Shown one piece after another: positions 43,685-55,335 of a stretch of DNA of 64,000 bases. How positions within the stretch are numbered: the first letter of the stretch is position 1; each line of letters starts with the position of its first letter. Made by a program: the position numbers and the translations under genes. Source of the stretch: Paralithodes platypus (taxonomy: Eukaryota; Arthropoda; Malacostraca; Decapoda; Lithodidae); assembly GCA_032716605.1 (NCBI GenBank), contig CM064523.1:38447726-38511725 (forward strand), in the 5' to 3' direction. The notes beneath the pieces are model-generated. The model saw nothing but the letters and a program-made list of their open reading frames with translations. It was not told the DNA's origin and ran no database searches.

Positions 43685-46684
43685 GTACACATAGTACTCC
43701 AACCAATCTCTCTCCAATCTTGTTTGCAAATATCCAAGGCCTAAAAAATAGAACCACGAACAAAGTACCATTTATTAGGGGCCTGCTAGAAGAAGGAAAC
43801 GCTATATTTACGGCTCTCACAGAAACTCACATTAAAGATCAGGAAGATAGTGAGGTATGGATTCCTAGTTACAACCTACATAGGGCGGACAGAACGCATA
43901 GATCACATGGAGGTGTAGCCTTGTACATCCATGACTCACTGATATGTACTGAATTCCTAAATAACAGTAATGAAGTGGTGGAAATACTTGGAGTTAAAAT
44001 AGAATCCCTAAATTTAGGCAGTTATTGTTACATACAGGCCTCCAGACTCATCCCGAGAAGAATTCAAAACCCAGCTCAACAAAATAAAATCAGAAGTGGA
44101 AACCCTGGGGAACCCAACACCAAATATTATATGGCTAGGAGACTTTAACCTACCAAACATTAAATGGAGACAACTAGAAAACCATTTAGTGGCAAACAAC
44201 ATCGGAAAAGCAAATACGAGAGAGCTTTTTGAACTTTGCGATTTTTTTAGTCTCACCCAACATATTGCTGAACCCACACGGGAAAACAATATCTTAGACC
44301 TGGTCTTCACTAACAACGACTCTCTAGTACACAGCATTAACATATCGGACACAACATACTCAGATCATAAATTAATTGAGATCAAAACAACCTTAGAAAG
44401 TGTACAGACAACCTCAGAATCGAGAAAAAAAAAACGGCCCCTTCAGTAAATTTAACTTCAATAACAAAAACATTAGGTGGGAAGAGGTAAATCAAGAAAT
44501 GGAGGAAATAGACTGGGAAGATTTAATGAATAACCTGACACCAGCAGAATGTCTAGTCTTAATAACAGAAACCATGACCCAAATCTGTAGCCACCATATA
44601 CCTGCAAGACAAACAAAACGAAGAAGCAAACAAGATCGGGAAAGGAGGAGGCTGTACAGAAGAAGAAAATTACTCGCACAAAGACGCACACATCAAAATC
44701 TACAGGATAGGCAAAAGGCCGAAATAGATAGAGAAATTGTGGAAATTGAACAAAGGTTAAGAATATTATATGAACTACAACATATGGAAGAGGAGAGGAA
44801 AGCTATTGCAGGTATAAAGGAAAATTCCAAATACTTCTTTTCATACGCCAAACAAAAGGCTAAAACAACATCAAACATCGGCCCACTGAGCAAAGGGGAC
44901 GGCTCTTTCACAGGGGACAAAAAGGAAATGAGCGAACTCTTAAGCAGGCAGTATGAAATGGCATTCAGTGAGCCTGATGAAACAAAAGTCATCAGAGACC
45001 AAATATATTTTTCATGGAAACCTCCCCCACGGAAACCCCTCAGATTCTGGATATTGATTTCGGTCCAAAAGACATAGAAGAGGCCATTTCCAACATGCCA
45101 TCCCACTCGGCACCAGGCCCGGACTCATGGAATTCGATCCTAATGAAGAAATGTAAGGAAAACCTCTCAAAACCCCTGGCTATAATGTGGAGAAGGAGTC
45201 TAGACACTGGTGACATACCAGATAGCTTGAAAAACGCAATAATTGCCCCACTGCATAAAGGAGGGAGTAAAGCACTACCAAAAAACTACCGCCCGGTAGC
45301 TCTAACCTCTCACATCATTAAAGTTTTCGAACGAGTCCTGCGAAGAAAAATTTCAACATTCATGGAGACAAATGAACTACACAACACCGGTCAACATGGG
45401 TTCAGAACGGGAAGATCATGTCTCTCACAACTTTTGGAACTCTATGACAACATTCTTAAAGCGCTAGAAGAAAAGAAAAACGTGGATGTCATTTAAACCA
45501 ATTTTGCTAAGGCATTTGATAAATGTGACCATGGTATAATAGCCCACAAACTGAAAGCAAAAGGTATAACTGGGAAAATCGGACGGTGGATATACAATTT
45601 CCTCGTAAACCGAAAACAATCAGTAGCAGTAAACCAAGTCACATCTGCGCCTTCGGATGTCAAAAGCTCAGTGCCCCAAGGAACAGTGCTAGCGCCCCTT
45701 CTGTTCCTCATACTAATTTGCGACATAGATACCAACACCAGACACAGTACGGTGTCGTCTTTTGCTGATGACACAAAATTAAGCAAGATAGTAAACACAC
45801 AAGAAGACACGGGCCGACTGCAGGAAGACATGAATGTAGTGTTCCAGTGGACCAGGGAAAACAACATGCAATTCAATGAGGAAAAATTCCAATTAATATG
45901 GTACGGAGATAATAATGGTGTTAAAGAAATTACAAATTACTTAACAGAATCTAACCACATAATAGAACGGAAAGACAGTGTGAAAGACCTTGGGGTATTA
46001 ATGTCTGAAAATATGGGTTTCAAAGTACATAACCAGGTCAAAGTGGCGGCTGCGAAACGTCTAACGGGTTGGATTTTGCGTACTTTTAAAACACGCGGTG
46101 AAGTACCTATGATAACGCTCTTCAAATCTCTAGTGCTACCGCGGCTTGAATATTGTAGCGTATTAACATCCCCATACAAAGCAGGTGAAATAAATGACGT
46201 AGAGAGTGTACAAAGAAATTTCACTTCGCATATAAGTTCGATAAAACAGCTACACTATTGGGAGCGTTTAAGAGCACTGAATCTGTACTCACTGGAACGT
46301 AGAAGAGAACGTTACCTAATAATATACACGTGGAAAATCGCAGAGGGTTTAGTACCAAACCTACATACTCCGATAGTCATGAAATTCAGTGATAGGAGAG
46401 GCTGGGAATGCGAAATCCCCCGGATGAATAACAGGGGTGCTATGGGCTCTCTGCGGGAGGGCTGGTTATCACACAGAGGCCCACGTCTCTTCAACAAACT
46501 CCCACGGCGAGTAAGAGACATGAGGGACGTCCCGTTAGACAGCTTCAAGAGAGCCCTGGATGTCGAACTGCAAAAGGTGCCAGACGAGCCCATCCTCGCA
46601 AGGGAGCGAGCTGTCGCTTCAAACAGTCTACTGCACAAAATCATCACCCAAAACGAGGGGCGTCACGCTCCTTGGTGCCGCTAG
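43657..46684 (+). pseudogene. LINE ORF2: APE endonuclease and reverse transcriptase
   Basis: Overlaps the ORF1 end by 28 nt in another frame, and no ATG is seen at the overlap. Endonuclease: LFANIQGLKNR, TETHIKD, HGGVALYI, then after a frameshift near 44030 WLGDFNLPNIKW and YSDHKLIEI. Frameshifts at the A-run near 44430 and near 45015. RT: NYRPVALTSH, GQHGFRTGRSCLSQL, a TAA at 45494 directly before FAKAFDK, VPQGTVLAPLLFLI and SFADDTKLS (Asp pair near 45768). A long C-terminus ends with the stop near 46684. About 1000 codons, typical for this class; CR1/L2-like by motif order. Five or so lesions make it inactive. Confidence 0.85.
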
Positions 46685-46691
46685 AAGAGTG

Positions 46692-46730
46692 GCGAACACA
46701 TCATAAGGTATCATAAGGTAAGGTACCTAG
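46692..46730 (+). repeat. LINE 3' terminal short tandem repeat
   Basis: ATCATAAGGT repeats just after the ORF2 stop, with no poly-A. A short tandem tail is usual for CR1/L2-type LINEs. Confidence 0.6.
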
Positions 46731-47230
46731 GAGATACGATGTCTGCCGGTGGTGGGGCCGAGGCTGCCACTGTCGCTAGAATTAGATGTGGCTGGGGGAA
46801 GTTCAGAGAACTGCTGCCAATTCTGACCATGAAAAAAATGCCTCTCCTCCTGAAGGGAAAGGTGTATGCCTCATGTGTTAGAAGTGCAATGACGTATGTC
46901 TCAGAAACATGTGCCGTTAATGTCGAGGTTGTAATGAGATGAAAATGGTGAGATGGATGTGTGGGGCCAAATTGCATGATAGAATAACAATTGATGAGCT
47001 GAGGAGACGCTTAGGTATAAAGAGTATTAGCGAGGAGATGTGTACAAGTAGACTGGGATGGTATGGGAATGTGGAGAGAATGGATGAACAAAATTGGGTA
47101 AAAAGATGCAGGTCTGTGAATGTGGAGGGAGCTGCACCAAGGGGTGGACCGAGGAAGACCTGGGATCGGATTATACGTGCCGACCTCAAATCCAAAAACT
47201 TGACAAGTAAAGCAGCCCTTACTTAGGAAA
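46722..47230 (+). pseudogene. LINE C-terminal fragment (RTE/I-like)
   Basis: YLGDTMSAGGGAEAATVARI, KGKVYASCVRSAMTYVSETC, MVRWMCGAKLHDRITIDELR, and SRLGWYGNVERMDEQNWVKR then GRPRKTW-like GGPRKTWDRI. This is the thumb and C-terminus after the RT catalytic site. A frameshift lies near 46938. It abuts the tail of the previous LINE. Confidence 0.75.
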
Positions 47231-47779
47231 AGTAGGACCATAATGCCCCTTTCCCACTGCTGAGACAAGTCACGATTTTCGTCGCCGATGCCTTCGTTTT
47301 GTCAAATTCGCAAGAATACGTGCGACCTTCACGATTTCGACCATTACAAACAGACGACAAATTATACTGGGCGAATCGGCGACGCAATCGCCGACATTGG
47401 CGATGATGTTATCGGGGAAGTGAGCGATGTTTCGCCGATAAACCTCTGCGAGGCATTTTTTTAAGGCACAAATTCTTGGGATTCATCGTCGATCATCGGC
47501 GTTGGCATCGCACATACGTCGGCGAGATCGGCGAGGTGTGCGCAGCTGAGCGAATGTAACGTGAATGTGCTAATTGCAGAGTGGAATTAGCATATCAAGC
47601 CAAACTAATGGGCCGAACGTCATAAAATATGAAAACTAATGGGGTTAACCATGAGGAAGAAAGGGGACCAGAAAAACGACCCATCTCCCCTTTATTCGGA
47701 GGTTGGCAATGCTTCGCCGGAGACATTTTTCTATCAAATACTGTACAAATTTAGCTTGCTCTAAAAACAAAAAATATAT

Positions 47780-48530
47780 ATGTTGGCTCGCTACCGCTCA
47801 CAAGGAAAATATTGAAACCTGGATGGGGGTAAAAGTCTTAAAGGTGGGGGCTCATGGGTTGAGATAAACATGGAATGATAATCGCCAAGCTGTACATAAT
47901 TATCTTGCAAAATGCAATGGCACTGACATAATTATTAACAATGGTATAAAGGATTTTGTGGATCGTCTATACAGGGCCTGTGACGTCACAAGAGTGTAAG
48001 TCCACCATCCAGTCTAGGCTAAGGATACTGGTGTGACGTCACTATGACGTCACAGGCCCGGTATAGACGATCCGCAAAATCCTTTATACCATTGTTAATA
48101 ATTATTTCAGTGACATTGCATTTTACAAGATAATTATATGCAGGTTGGCGATTATTTTTCCATGTTTACCTCAACCCATGAGCCCCCACCTTTAAAACAG
48201 TAGGCTGAACGGGGCCGAACGGATACAAGGCAAAGAGAGAGGGAGAGAAATAGAAATAAAAAAAAAACGAGGAGAGAGAGAGAGAAAGAGTAAACTAAAA
48301 AAAGCGAGGTGGGCTCAATTGTTAAGCCGTAATGCAAACATTGAGCCCACCTGCTGTTTGTTGTTTTCTCTTTCTCTCCCTCTCCTCGTTTTTTTATTTT
48401 TTTTCTATTTATCTCCCTCTCTCTTTGCCTTGTATCCGTTCAGCCCCGTTCAACCTACTGTTTTAAGACGTTTATCCCCATCCAGGTGTCGATTTCTTCC
48501 TGGCGAGCGATAGGTAGCCAGCATTGTATG
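47780..48530. repeat. Long fold-back repeat inside the TAA element
   Basis: The left arm (GTTGGCTCGCTACCGCTCAC, CTGGATGGGGGTAAAAGTCTT, AGGCTGAACGGGGCCGAACG, AGAGAGAGGGAGAGAAATAG) is mirrored by the right arm up to the GGCGAGCGATAGGTAGCCAG word near 48510-48530. The centre is a 13-bp palindrome pair (AGGTGGGCTCAAT, 48308-48350). Its left arm holds the MITE at 47842-48191. Half-copies lie at 49360-49495 and 49560-49710. Confidence 0.75.
47838..48195. mobile_element. TTAA fold-back MITE with 150-bp arms
   Basis: TTAA at 47838-47841 and 48192-48195. Ends AGGTGGGGGCTCATGGGTTG and its complement. Arms of about 150 bp are nearly perfect (for example TAACAATGGTATAAAGGATT); the centre carries TGACGTCAC words. 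The uninterrupted target GTCTTAAAACAG is present in the half-copy near 49642, confirming the insertion. Confidence 0.88.
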
Positions 48531-48905
48531 GAGAAATCCGGCTTCGGAGACATTTTTCTATCGAAAAATATACAAATTTAGCTTACTCTCAAAACAAAAA
48601 TATATATATATGTCCGCTGAACATGATGGCGGTGTTTAGATTATTCTATCATCATTATTGGATTTTATAGAAATAAATCTATAACGATAGTTTTTCGCTC
48701 TTATAGAATCCATTCCGCAGCAAAATATTAACTCTGTCTGTTTTCACCAATAATAACTGTTTTTTTTATTGTTTTTTTTTCATGAACGGCAAGAGGAAAG
48801 GTTATTCTATAAGATTTCATCAACAACAACAACAAAAATAACAATATGTGGAATTTCACCGTAGGTGAAAGATATCTCAGCCTAATAATTTGTTTTTACC
48901 CACCT

Positions 48906-49011
48906 GCCGAAGGTGCTCTTTGGCATCATCGATGTTCCCGGAACATCTGAGAGCATCGGCCGAAGGAGCTCTTTGGCATCGTCGATGTTCCCGGAACATC
49001 TGAGAGCATCG
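48906..49011. repeat. 53-bp tandem duplication
   Basis: GCCGAAGGTGCTCTTTGGCA through GGAACATCTGAGAGCATCG occurs twice in a row with a few changes (48906 and 48959), within the sub-terminal GCATCG-rich zone of the TAA element. Confidence 0.9.
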
Positions 49012-49359
49012 GCGACGGTGAGTATGGGTGAGTATCCATGCAGCGTTGCATAGGTTTTTTTGTGCGAAACCATCCGCGATGTCTCGCCGATGTCGCAGAT
49101 GATCGCAGAAACCCTTCGGCGATGCTCGACGATGCTTGCGAGGGTAACCGATCATCGTGAGTCCTCGTCCAAAATTTTGAACTGTGCGAACATTGTGTGA
49201 CGACCCGCGAGGGTCCTTGCGAGGCCTGAGAGGCCTTGAGAGTCAAACGATTTTTTATGAGAGGTGTTGAGACATGTCACGAATGTGACAATTTATTGGT
49301 TTCGGCGACGAAAATTGTGACTTGTCTCACCAGTGGGAAAGGGGCATAAGGGAGACCAC

Positions 49360-49720
49360 CTCGTTTTTTTTTTCTCTTTCTCTCCCTCTCTCTTTTGGCT
49401 TTTATCCATTAGGCCCCATTCAGCCTACTGTTTTAAGACGTTTATCCCCATTCAGGTGTCAATATTCTCCTGGTGAGTGGTAGCGAGCCAGCATATATAT
49501 ATTTTAGTTTTACAGCAATCTAAATTTGTATATTTTTTGATAGAAAAATGTCTCGGCGAAGCCGGATTTCTCCATACAATGCTGGCTCGCTATCGCTCAC
49601 CAGGAAGAAATAGACACTTGGATGGGGATAAGCGTCTTAAAACAGTTGGCTGAATGGGGCCAAATGGATACAAGTCAGAACAAGAGAGAAAAGGCGAGAA
49701 AAATTTAAAAAAAACAGGTG
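49360..49720. repeat. Two fold-back half-copies, arms outward
   Basis: A right-arm-type half (49360-49495, GTTTTAAGACGTTTATCCCC) and a left-arm-type half (49560-49710, GGATGGGGATAAGCGTCTTA) flank a spacer with AAATTTGTATATTTTTTGAT. The same spacer adjoins the arm at 48530-48590. Confidence 0.65.
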
Positions 49721-49800
49721 ACCCCCCTTAACAGAGATGCCTGGAATGCCACCATTAGGACAAGAGACTGAAACTGCATGTTTGTGTGGAGCAACCGGTC

Positions 49801-50231
49801 TTAACCCGTTGAGTACCAGCTAAATATTTATAAATGTACCACCCAGGACTGGCTGATTCTGATTTTTTTTTTTTATTCCAGAAACAATAGCGAATGGGTT
49901 AGGAATGAAGGAAAAACCACGAAAAACCGATCAAAAAGCTCAAAAAATGGTCCTACAAAGTCCCCGAAAACGGATTTTACAAGAGTAAAAAATTTAAGGC
50001 AATTTCCCCAAAAAAACATGTTTTTCCACGCTCACGCGCACCCGGTTGGACTTTGAGAGTTTTCAACCATCGGCATGGGTGCGTGGGATACTTACACAGT
50101 TCCCATAAAAATCTGAGCCCTCTAGGTGTCATAGGACCGGACCGGCCAGGACGCAAACCATGCGTCGCTGGGGTTTAGCGTTCCATACATTGTGGACGCA
50201 AACCCTGCGTCGCTGGGGCTCAGTGGGTTAA
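49801..50231 (+). mobile_element. TTAA MITE, family B (copy B3)
   Basis: TTAA at 49801-49804 and 50228-50231. Ends CCCGTTGAGTACCAGC and GCTGGGGCTCAGTGGG. 431 bp; the interior aligns with 13053-13497. Confidence 0.85.
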
Positions 50232-50664
50232 AATGTTATGTATGTATTTATGTATGTACAATATTTACTACATGAATCAGAGAATGCATCATGAGAGAGA
50301 GAGAGAGAGAGAGCACTGAGTTAATTGATTCATGTAGTAAATATTGTATTGATCAAATAATTCCTGCATTGCCTGGGCAAGTGAAACTATGAGATCGTAG
50401 AACATAAGAAATTGTAATTCTGTATAAGGCCAACCAGCCTGCACGAGGCAGATAAAATTCACACCCAACCCATATCATTCATATGACTATCTAGTTTGCG
50501 CTAGACGTTTGCTACCGTTCCTCAGCTAATCACTGCACCAGGCAATTTTATTCCACACATCAACAACTCTGTTCCCAAAACAGCACTTACCTACAGTATA
50601 TCTTTTCTAAAGTGGAATGTATCCAATTTGAAGCCATTTGAATGGGTTATCTCGCAGTTATGAA

Positions 50665-51252
50665 CCCGAGAAGCGTGGAGCTATGGTATTTGAAATGTCC
50701 GGCCAGGCGAAGGTATTTTGGTACATTCCTCACGAAAATCTTCATATTTACCATAAATATCATTATGCTCATCCATATGCGCCTTTTTTACGTTAAATAT
50801 GAAGATATTAACATTTAAGAGCAATAAAATATATGGGAATAGCATTTGGGTGGTGAAAAAGAAGTATTATTACTGCCCGGTTGTATCATGAGGCAAGAGC
50901 CGGGGTGGCATATATGCTCCCTTCCCGAGATCTCGAGCAACACTGGCGGCTCTGAGTAGAAGTCTCTGTGTTGGAAGGATCTCTAGCTGCCTCGCCCGTG
51001 TTAAAGAGACCACGTGAGGGAAATTCGATAAAAAAGGGGAATATGAGACAAAATAGCTGATAAATGAGGAGGGGGGTAAAGGGTTGGGACACATATGTAG
51101 GAGTGGTAGAAAGTAATGGAAGGGAATTGCCTCACCTAAACACAGATTGCTTTGTTTTGGGCACCAGTGAGGTGTTTTGAAAGACTTTTTTTAGGCCTTG
51201 GCTCTTATGAGGACCTTCACCTTTGCCCACAAAACCTCTTATGAGGTAGTTC
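50665..51252. mobile_element. Insert with imperfect terminal repeats in LINE 3' end
   Basis: Absent from the matching copy at 35.5 kb. Ends AACCCGAGAAGCG and, on the minus strand, AACCCGGGAACAGCG are similar. It separates the INKGDINK block from the following codons. No ORF recognised; class unknown. Confidence 0.5.
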
Positions 51253-51444
51253 GCTGTTCCCGGGTTAAGCTGTAACACCTTATTAATATCTCCCTTATTG
51301 ATACCTTTCATCCACTTAAACACCTCTATCACATCTCCTCTACATCTGTGTCTTTCTTATAAATGCAATCCATGGGTCTTCAGCCTCTCCTCAATGATAA
51401 ATTTATATTATTGTAATCATGTTCATCATTTTTCGTTGGATAAT
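51253..51444 (-). pseudogene. CR1-type LINE ORF2 C-terminal fragment
   Basis: MIEVFKWMKGINKGDINKVL on the minus strand, the counterpart of 35460-35540, preceded by ERLKTHGLHL-type residues. Truncated by the insert below and the MITE above. Confidence 0.7.
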
Positions 51445-51920
51445 TTAACCCTTTATTAGCGGCTCACCACATAAGTCGTATTTAATAAAGCTGGACAATG
51501 TGGCGGCGCTCGACATAGGTCGAGTGGCAATTTCAGCACGTAATGTTGCTGAGAGAGAGAGACAAGTGGTGAGAGTAGCGAGTGACTGCTCCAGACCGCG
51601 GCGAACATACTGACACGAATCCCAGCTCCCTCCTCCCTCTCTCACTCGCTATATAAGGAATTGTATCGGGAAAGTGGCTAATTACATGCTTTTTGCACTC
51701 GCGTTGCACGGTTATTGCAAGAAAACTAGCCATCATAAAAGGATCGTTATGGTGTCATTCGAAAGCTCTGTTTATGCCCTTTCAGGGATAGGTACTTGTT
51801 TTACGTTCTGGGTCTTATTTAGGCATGAAAATGATCACGTAAACAGCCCTATTTTGGCTAAAAACACCCCGCTGGGTGGTACATATAAATAAACCGCATA
51901 GGCCGCTCGTAAGGTGTTAA
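51445..51920 (+). mobile_element. TTAA MITE, family A (copy A2)
   Basis: TTAA at 51445-51448 and 51917-51920. Nearly identical to 13811-14298 apart from a few small deletions at 51560-51600. The target in the other composite copy reads ATAATTTACGGCACTAAT (reverse complement near 35365), confirming the insertion point. Confidence 0.88.
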
Positions 51921-51971
51921 AGCACTAATAGGAGCAAATGTTTAATTAATAAAATATGGTAGTAATCAGCA

Positions 51972-52176
51972 TTAACCCTTCATTACGGGTGATGATTGTT
52001 TTTATTCTGGCTACTCTTAGGCGATTGTGTTCAGTTTAGAAAGGAAAAGTATATAAGGCTTCAATCTATTTCACATAACCTTTATAATCACCACATTTGT
52101 CTTAAGCTTCATAAAATCCTCTATATATAACTATAATCATATATAACAAATACGGTTGCACTACTGAAAGGTTTAA
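51972..52176 (-). mobile_element. TTAA MITE, family C (copy C2)
   Basis: TTAA at 51972-51975 and 52173-52176. Aligns in reverse with 35093-35306. No coding capacity. Confidence 0.78.
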
Positions 52177-52228
52177 TAAACGACTGCCCTCGTCTGTCTA
52201 TTGTTATCATGAATTAATATAATATTGT

Positions 52229-52869
52229 TTACCCCTTGTGGATCATGCTGCGTTTGACAGTTTATTCTGGCTTTCATTAGACGATTTTATACAACTTAGG
52301 CAGGAGAAAGGAGGCAGGGAACGCGAAAGTGGTACCCTACCCTAAGAATTGGAATTTTAAATGTTTCTGTTTGGGCTCTGTCTCGAATCGGCCACCCACA
52401 GATTAGGGGTATGTGTCTGAGTATATACAGTACATATGTAAGAAGGATTTGTGGGAATGAAAAGGCGAAAGACTATTTCAATTAACACTCCGACTTATAT
52501 ACACTCTTCCTAATCTTATTAAAATTGCCTATTAATAGCCAGAAAGCAGAAAATATATGTGCCATTGTATCTTGAAAAGCTAATAAATAGAAACACACAA
52601 ATACACACACACAACTGAACCAAAATCAGTGGGAAAGGAGTAGGAGGTGAACTAGGTGTTATGCCGGGTTGTAATCCAACTCGCTTTGTTACGTATTCTT
52701 TATTCACTCGGATTTCGGCTATTTAGAATTGGATAATGCTCAACAGGAACATATCTCGTTTCATGAATATTACTTTTAAATTACTCAATCACTCTCTCAA
52801 GAACACAATAAACACACAGTATAAATTACACTCATATTTATTCATTAACATAGATACATAAATGGGGTA
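52229..52869. other. No gene seen
   Basis: AT-rich spacer; the start of the region recalls an AT-rich variant of family C (TTCTGGCTTTCATTAGACGA). No domain. Confidence 0.4.
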
Positions 52870-53461
52870 TTAACCCGGCAAGTGCGGCAAGACTGATATA
52901 AGTTTTACTGGTGGGCTGCGGGAAGCATTATATAATCCAAGGCCTAATTTATTTTTTTTAAATCAGCCCCGTATAATTTTTTTTTTTTAAATTGCCCCTT
53001 GGCCATGCCAAATATCACTCCTCCACATCCCCTCCTTCCACCCCCACCCCCCCCCTTCAATTATCACCTTTTCTCCCTGTTATTCCCTTATTCTTAGGTA
53101 TATATTCGTGCTAACAGGGCGTGGTCATCTGTGTTACCAAGCGTGTGAAAGAGCGTGAGAGAGACTACCGCGCAACAGTGTCTCTCCGGCCGTCTTCACG
53201 GCTGGCTGGCTGGCAGGCTGCCTGAGCCATACGTTATGTAACTCCCGGCCTCTATCGCCAATTTTGACCATCCAAACGCTGTTTCCACTTGTTTTATTGC
53301 TGTAACAGGTTATTACCTTTATAATCAACGTAAAATAGGCGCATATGGATAAGTATTAATGCTATTTATGGTACGATGACAATTTGAGTGTAGGAAACAC
53401 TCTAAATAGCTCCGCACAGGGAGGGGTGGCCACTACCCCACCTACGCAGCGGAGAGGTTAA
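52870..53461. mobile_element. Possible TTAA MITE, fifth family
   Basis: TTAA at 52870-52873 and 53458-53461 with ends CCCGGCAAGTGCGGC and, on the other strand, CCTCTCCGCTGCG. Terminal similarity is weak and there is only one copy in the window. C-runs at 53039-53056. Confidence 0.4.
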
Positions 53462-55330
53462 AACCTCTACTATATTGAGTAGGATTCTAATATACATACA
53501 CTGTGACTGATAAAGAGTTGAAAAGGTTTTACTCTCTAATGAAATGTGGTTGTCACTTTACATATTAATGACAATATCTATGCGGGCCAAGTGTACGGTA
53601 TAGTAATTACAAGTTAGGGCACCTGAGGTCAACTACTCAGCTGCGCCTTAGGCTGCGCGGCGTGAAATACAAAAAGTGCCGCGCTCAGGTGTACACTCAA
53701 AGATACCGCTCTAGGGGGTACAGGTCAGACGGACTGAGGTCAGGTTAGATATAATCTTGATTTAGTGCAACGTTAAATCGAGGATAGAAGATATGAACTT
53801 CGCTTTACTATATGGGGAAAGATAATTTAAATCTGAATTTAACTATCAAAGGGTTATTGTGAACAATTTATCACACGATACACGGAAAATAAAATCAATC
53901 GTTGATGTAGCGGCACAAATAGCTATAGACAAGTGTGTTTGAATGAATTAACAAACTACTGAAAGTAACGCCGAACGGAGTAGCGCTTTATTATAGCTTT
54001 AACAAGAGCTATAATAACTTAGATACAGAACAAAGTAATATTTAATAAATTAGCCAAAGATGATTGCATCCGAAGGAGTTCGAATATATTAACAAACTGA
54101 TGAATGGAACGCAGAACTAAGTAGCGCTTTACTATAACTTTAATAATCGTTATAATGATTGAATTGCAAAACGAAGTAGTAATATATCAATAGCCAAACA
54201 TACAGTATATGCTTGATGAATCAAAGAATGTATAATCTGAATTCCTAAATCAGTGGCGAAAGAATTACATAGCCCGAGTAACATAAATTATTAGATTATT
54301 CACAAGAACTAATACAAATTAAGTATCTTGAATATAGTCTAATTCTAACTCAACGGACGGGTTCTTTACTTTCAATGGTGGCGAATTTATACTATAAGTT
54401 TCTCTGGTTAGAAATGGACGTAATACGGTCCTGAGGTTAGGAGTTAAGTTTAGGTTATTTAGAAGGAAAATAGCCCTGGTTATACACTTCACTTCGACTT
54501 GGACACGTAATGAATAATAACACAATAGAATAAAATCTGAGAGCATTCACTAAGAAACATGTGTAATCTTGACTATATAACGTATGTAAAAATTATTGAA
54601 CAAAGGCTTGAACACGAATTACATAGAACATACACCGTACTTATATAAAATCACTGCACGGATCCAAATTGGATAAATCTACATATTATGCAATAAATTG
54701 ATAAGGGAAATCCTAGAAGCGGATCTCTACGAACAAGTTAAATTGAACACTCGTATATTTTATATTACATTCATAATAATTCCCAACACTTAGAAAACAC
54801 AGAGACACTTAGGGTAGAGGAGAAGTAATTTCCATGAGGGAGAATCTGGACGACGTAGGACTCGTAGTTCTTCCTCTGGCTGGACGTCAAAGGGAGCTGC
54901 TTCTCTTACAGACAATAGAGAAGGTTGCTCCTGGCTCCTCTAACACACTCTCGTTCGCCACCCTAGTTGGACTTTACTACAGGGAAAGGCTTGTCCTATA
55001 GAAAGTCTACAACACTATTCTCTACCCACTAAAAGTTAGACCAGTGGAAGGTAGGAATCGTAGTTGCATACCTTCCCTCAATTTCAGTCAGGCTATATTT
55101 GGGTTATAATATGAACTCAATTTGACCAATTTCAATATAGTAGGGGCATGGGGATTTTATTCGTTTCTTTATTGTGAAGGCAATCATTATTCTAAAAAAA
55201 ATCTTACCCTAATAATACATGTATAAGGTTATTCTCTATATCTTAAGATTATACTCTTTATGTAAAAGGCTTGCATAGTTATATGATAAATGTTTTTCTG
55301 TTATTCACACTTCCTGACTTTTCCTTGATT
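53462..55330. other. No gene seen; two diverged 140-bp tandem units
   Basis: Units at about 53949-54088 and 54089-54202 share TTAACAAACT, GTAGCGCTTTA and AACGAAGTA-type words. The rest is AT-rich without recognised domains. Confidence 0.45.
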
Positions 55331-55335
55331 GCAGG

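Larger units (their letters stand above)
47241..49349. mobile_element. 2.1-kb TAA-flanked non-autonomous DNA element
   Basis: TAA at 47241-47243 and 49347-49349. Terminal inverted repeats of about 48 bp: the left begins TGCCCCTTTCCCACTGCTGA and the right, on the minus strand, TGCCCCTTTCCCACTGGTGA; both reach TTTTCGTCGCCGA. Sub-terminal zones are rich in GCGAT and CGCCGA words on both sides. A 3-bp TAA duplication fits PIF/Harbinger-type elements. No transposase ORF was seen. It has itself received fold-back repeats at about 47.7-48.6 kb. Confidence 0.8.
50395..52228 (-). repeat. Composite segment, copy 2, with two further insertions
   Basis: Inverse-orientation relative of 35036-35830. It differs by an insert of about 585 bp at 50665-51252 and by the family A MITE at 51445-51920. 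The order of LINE tail, LINE C-terminus, linker, MITE C and flanking word is otherwise the same. Confidence 0.75.
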
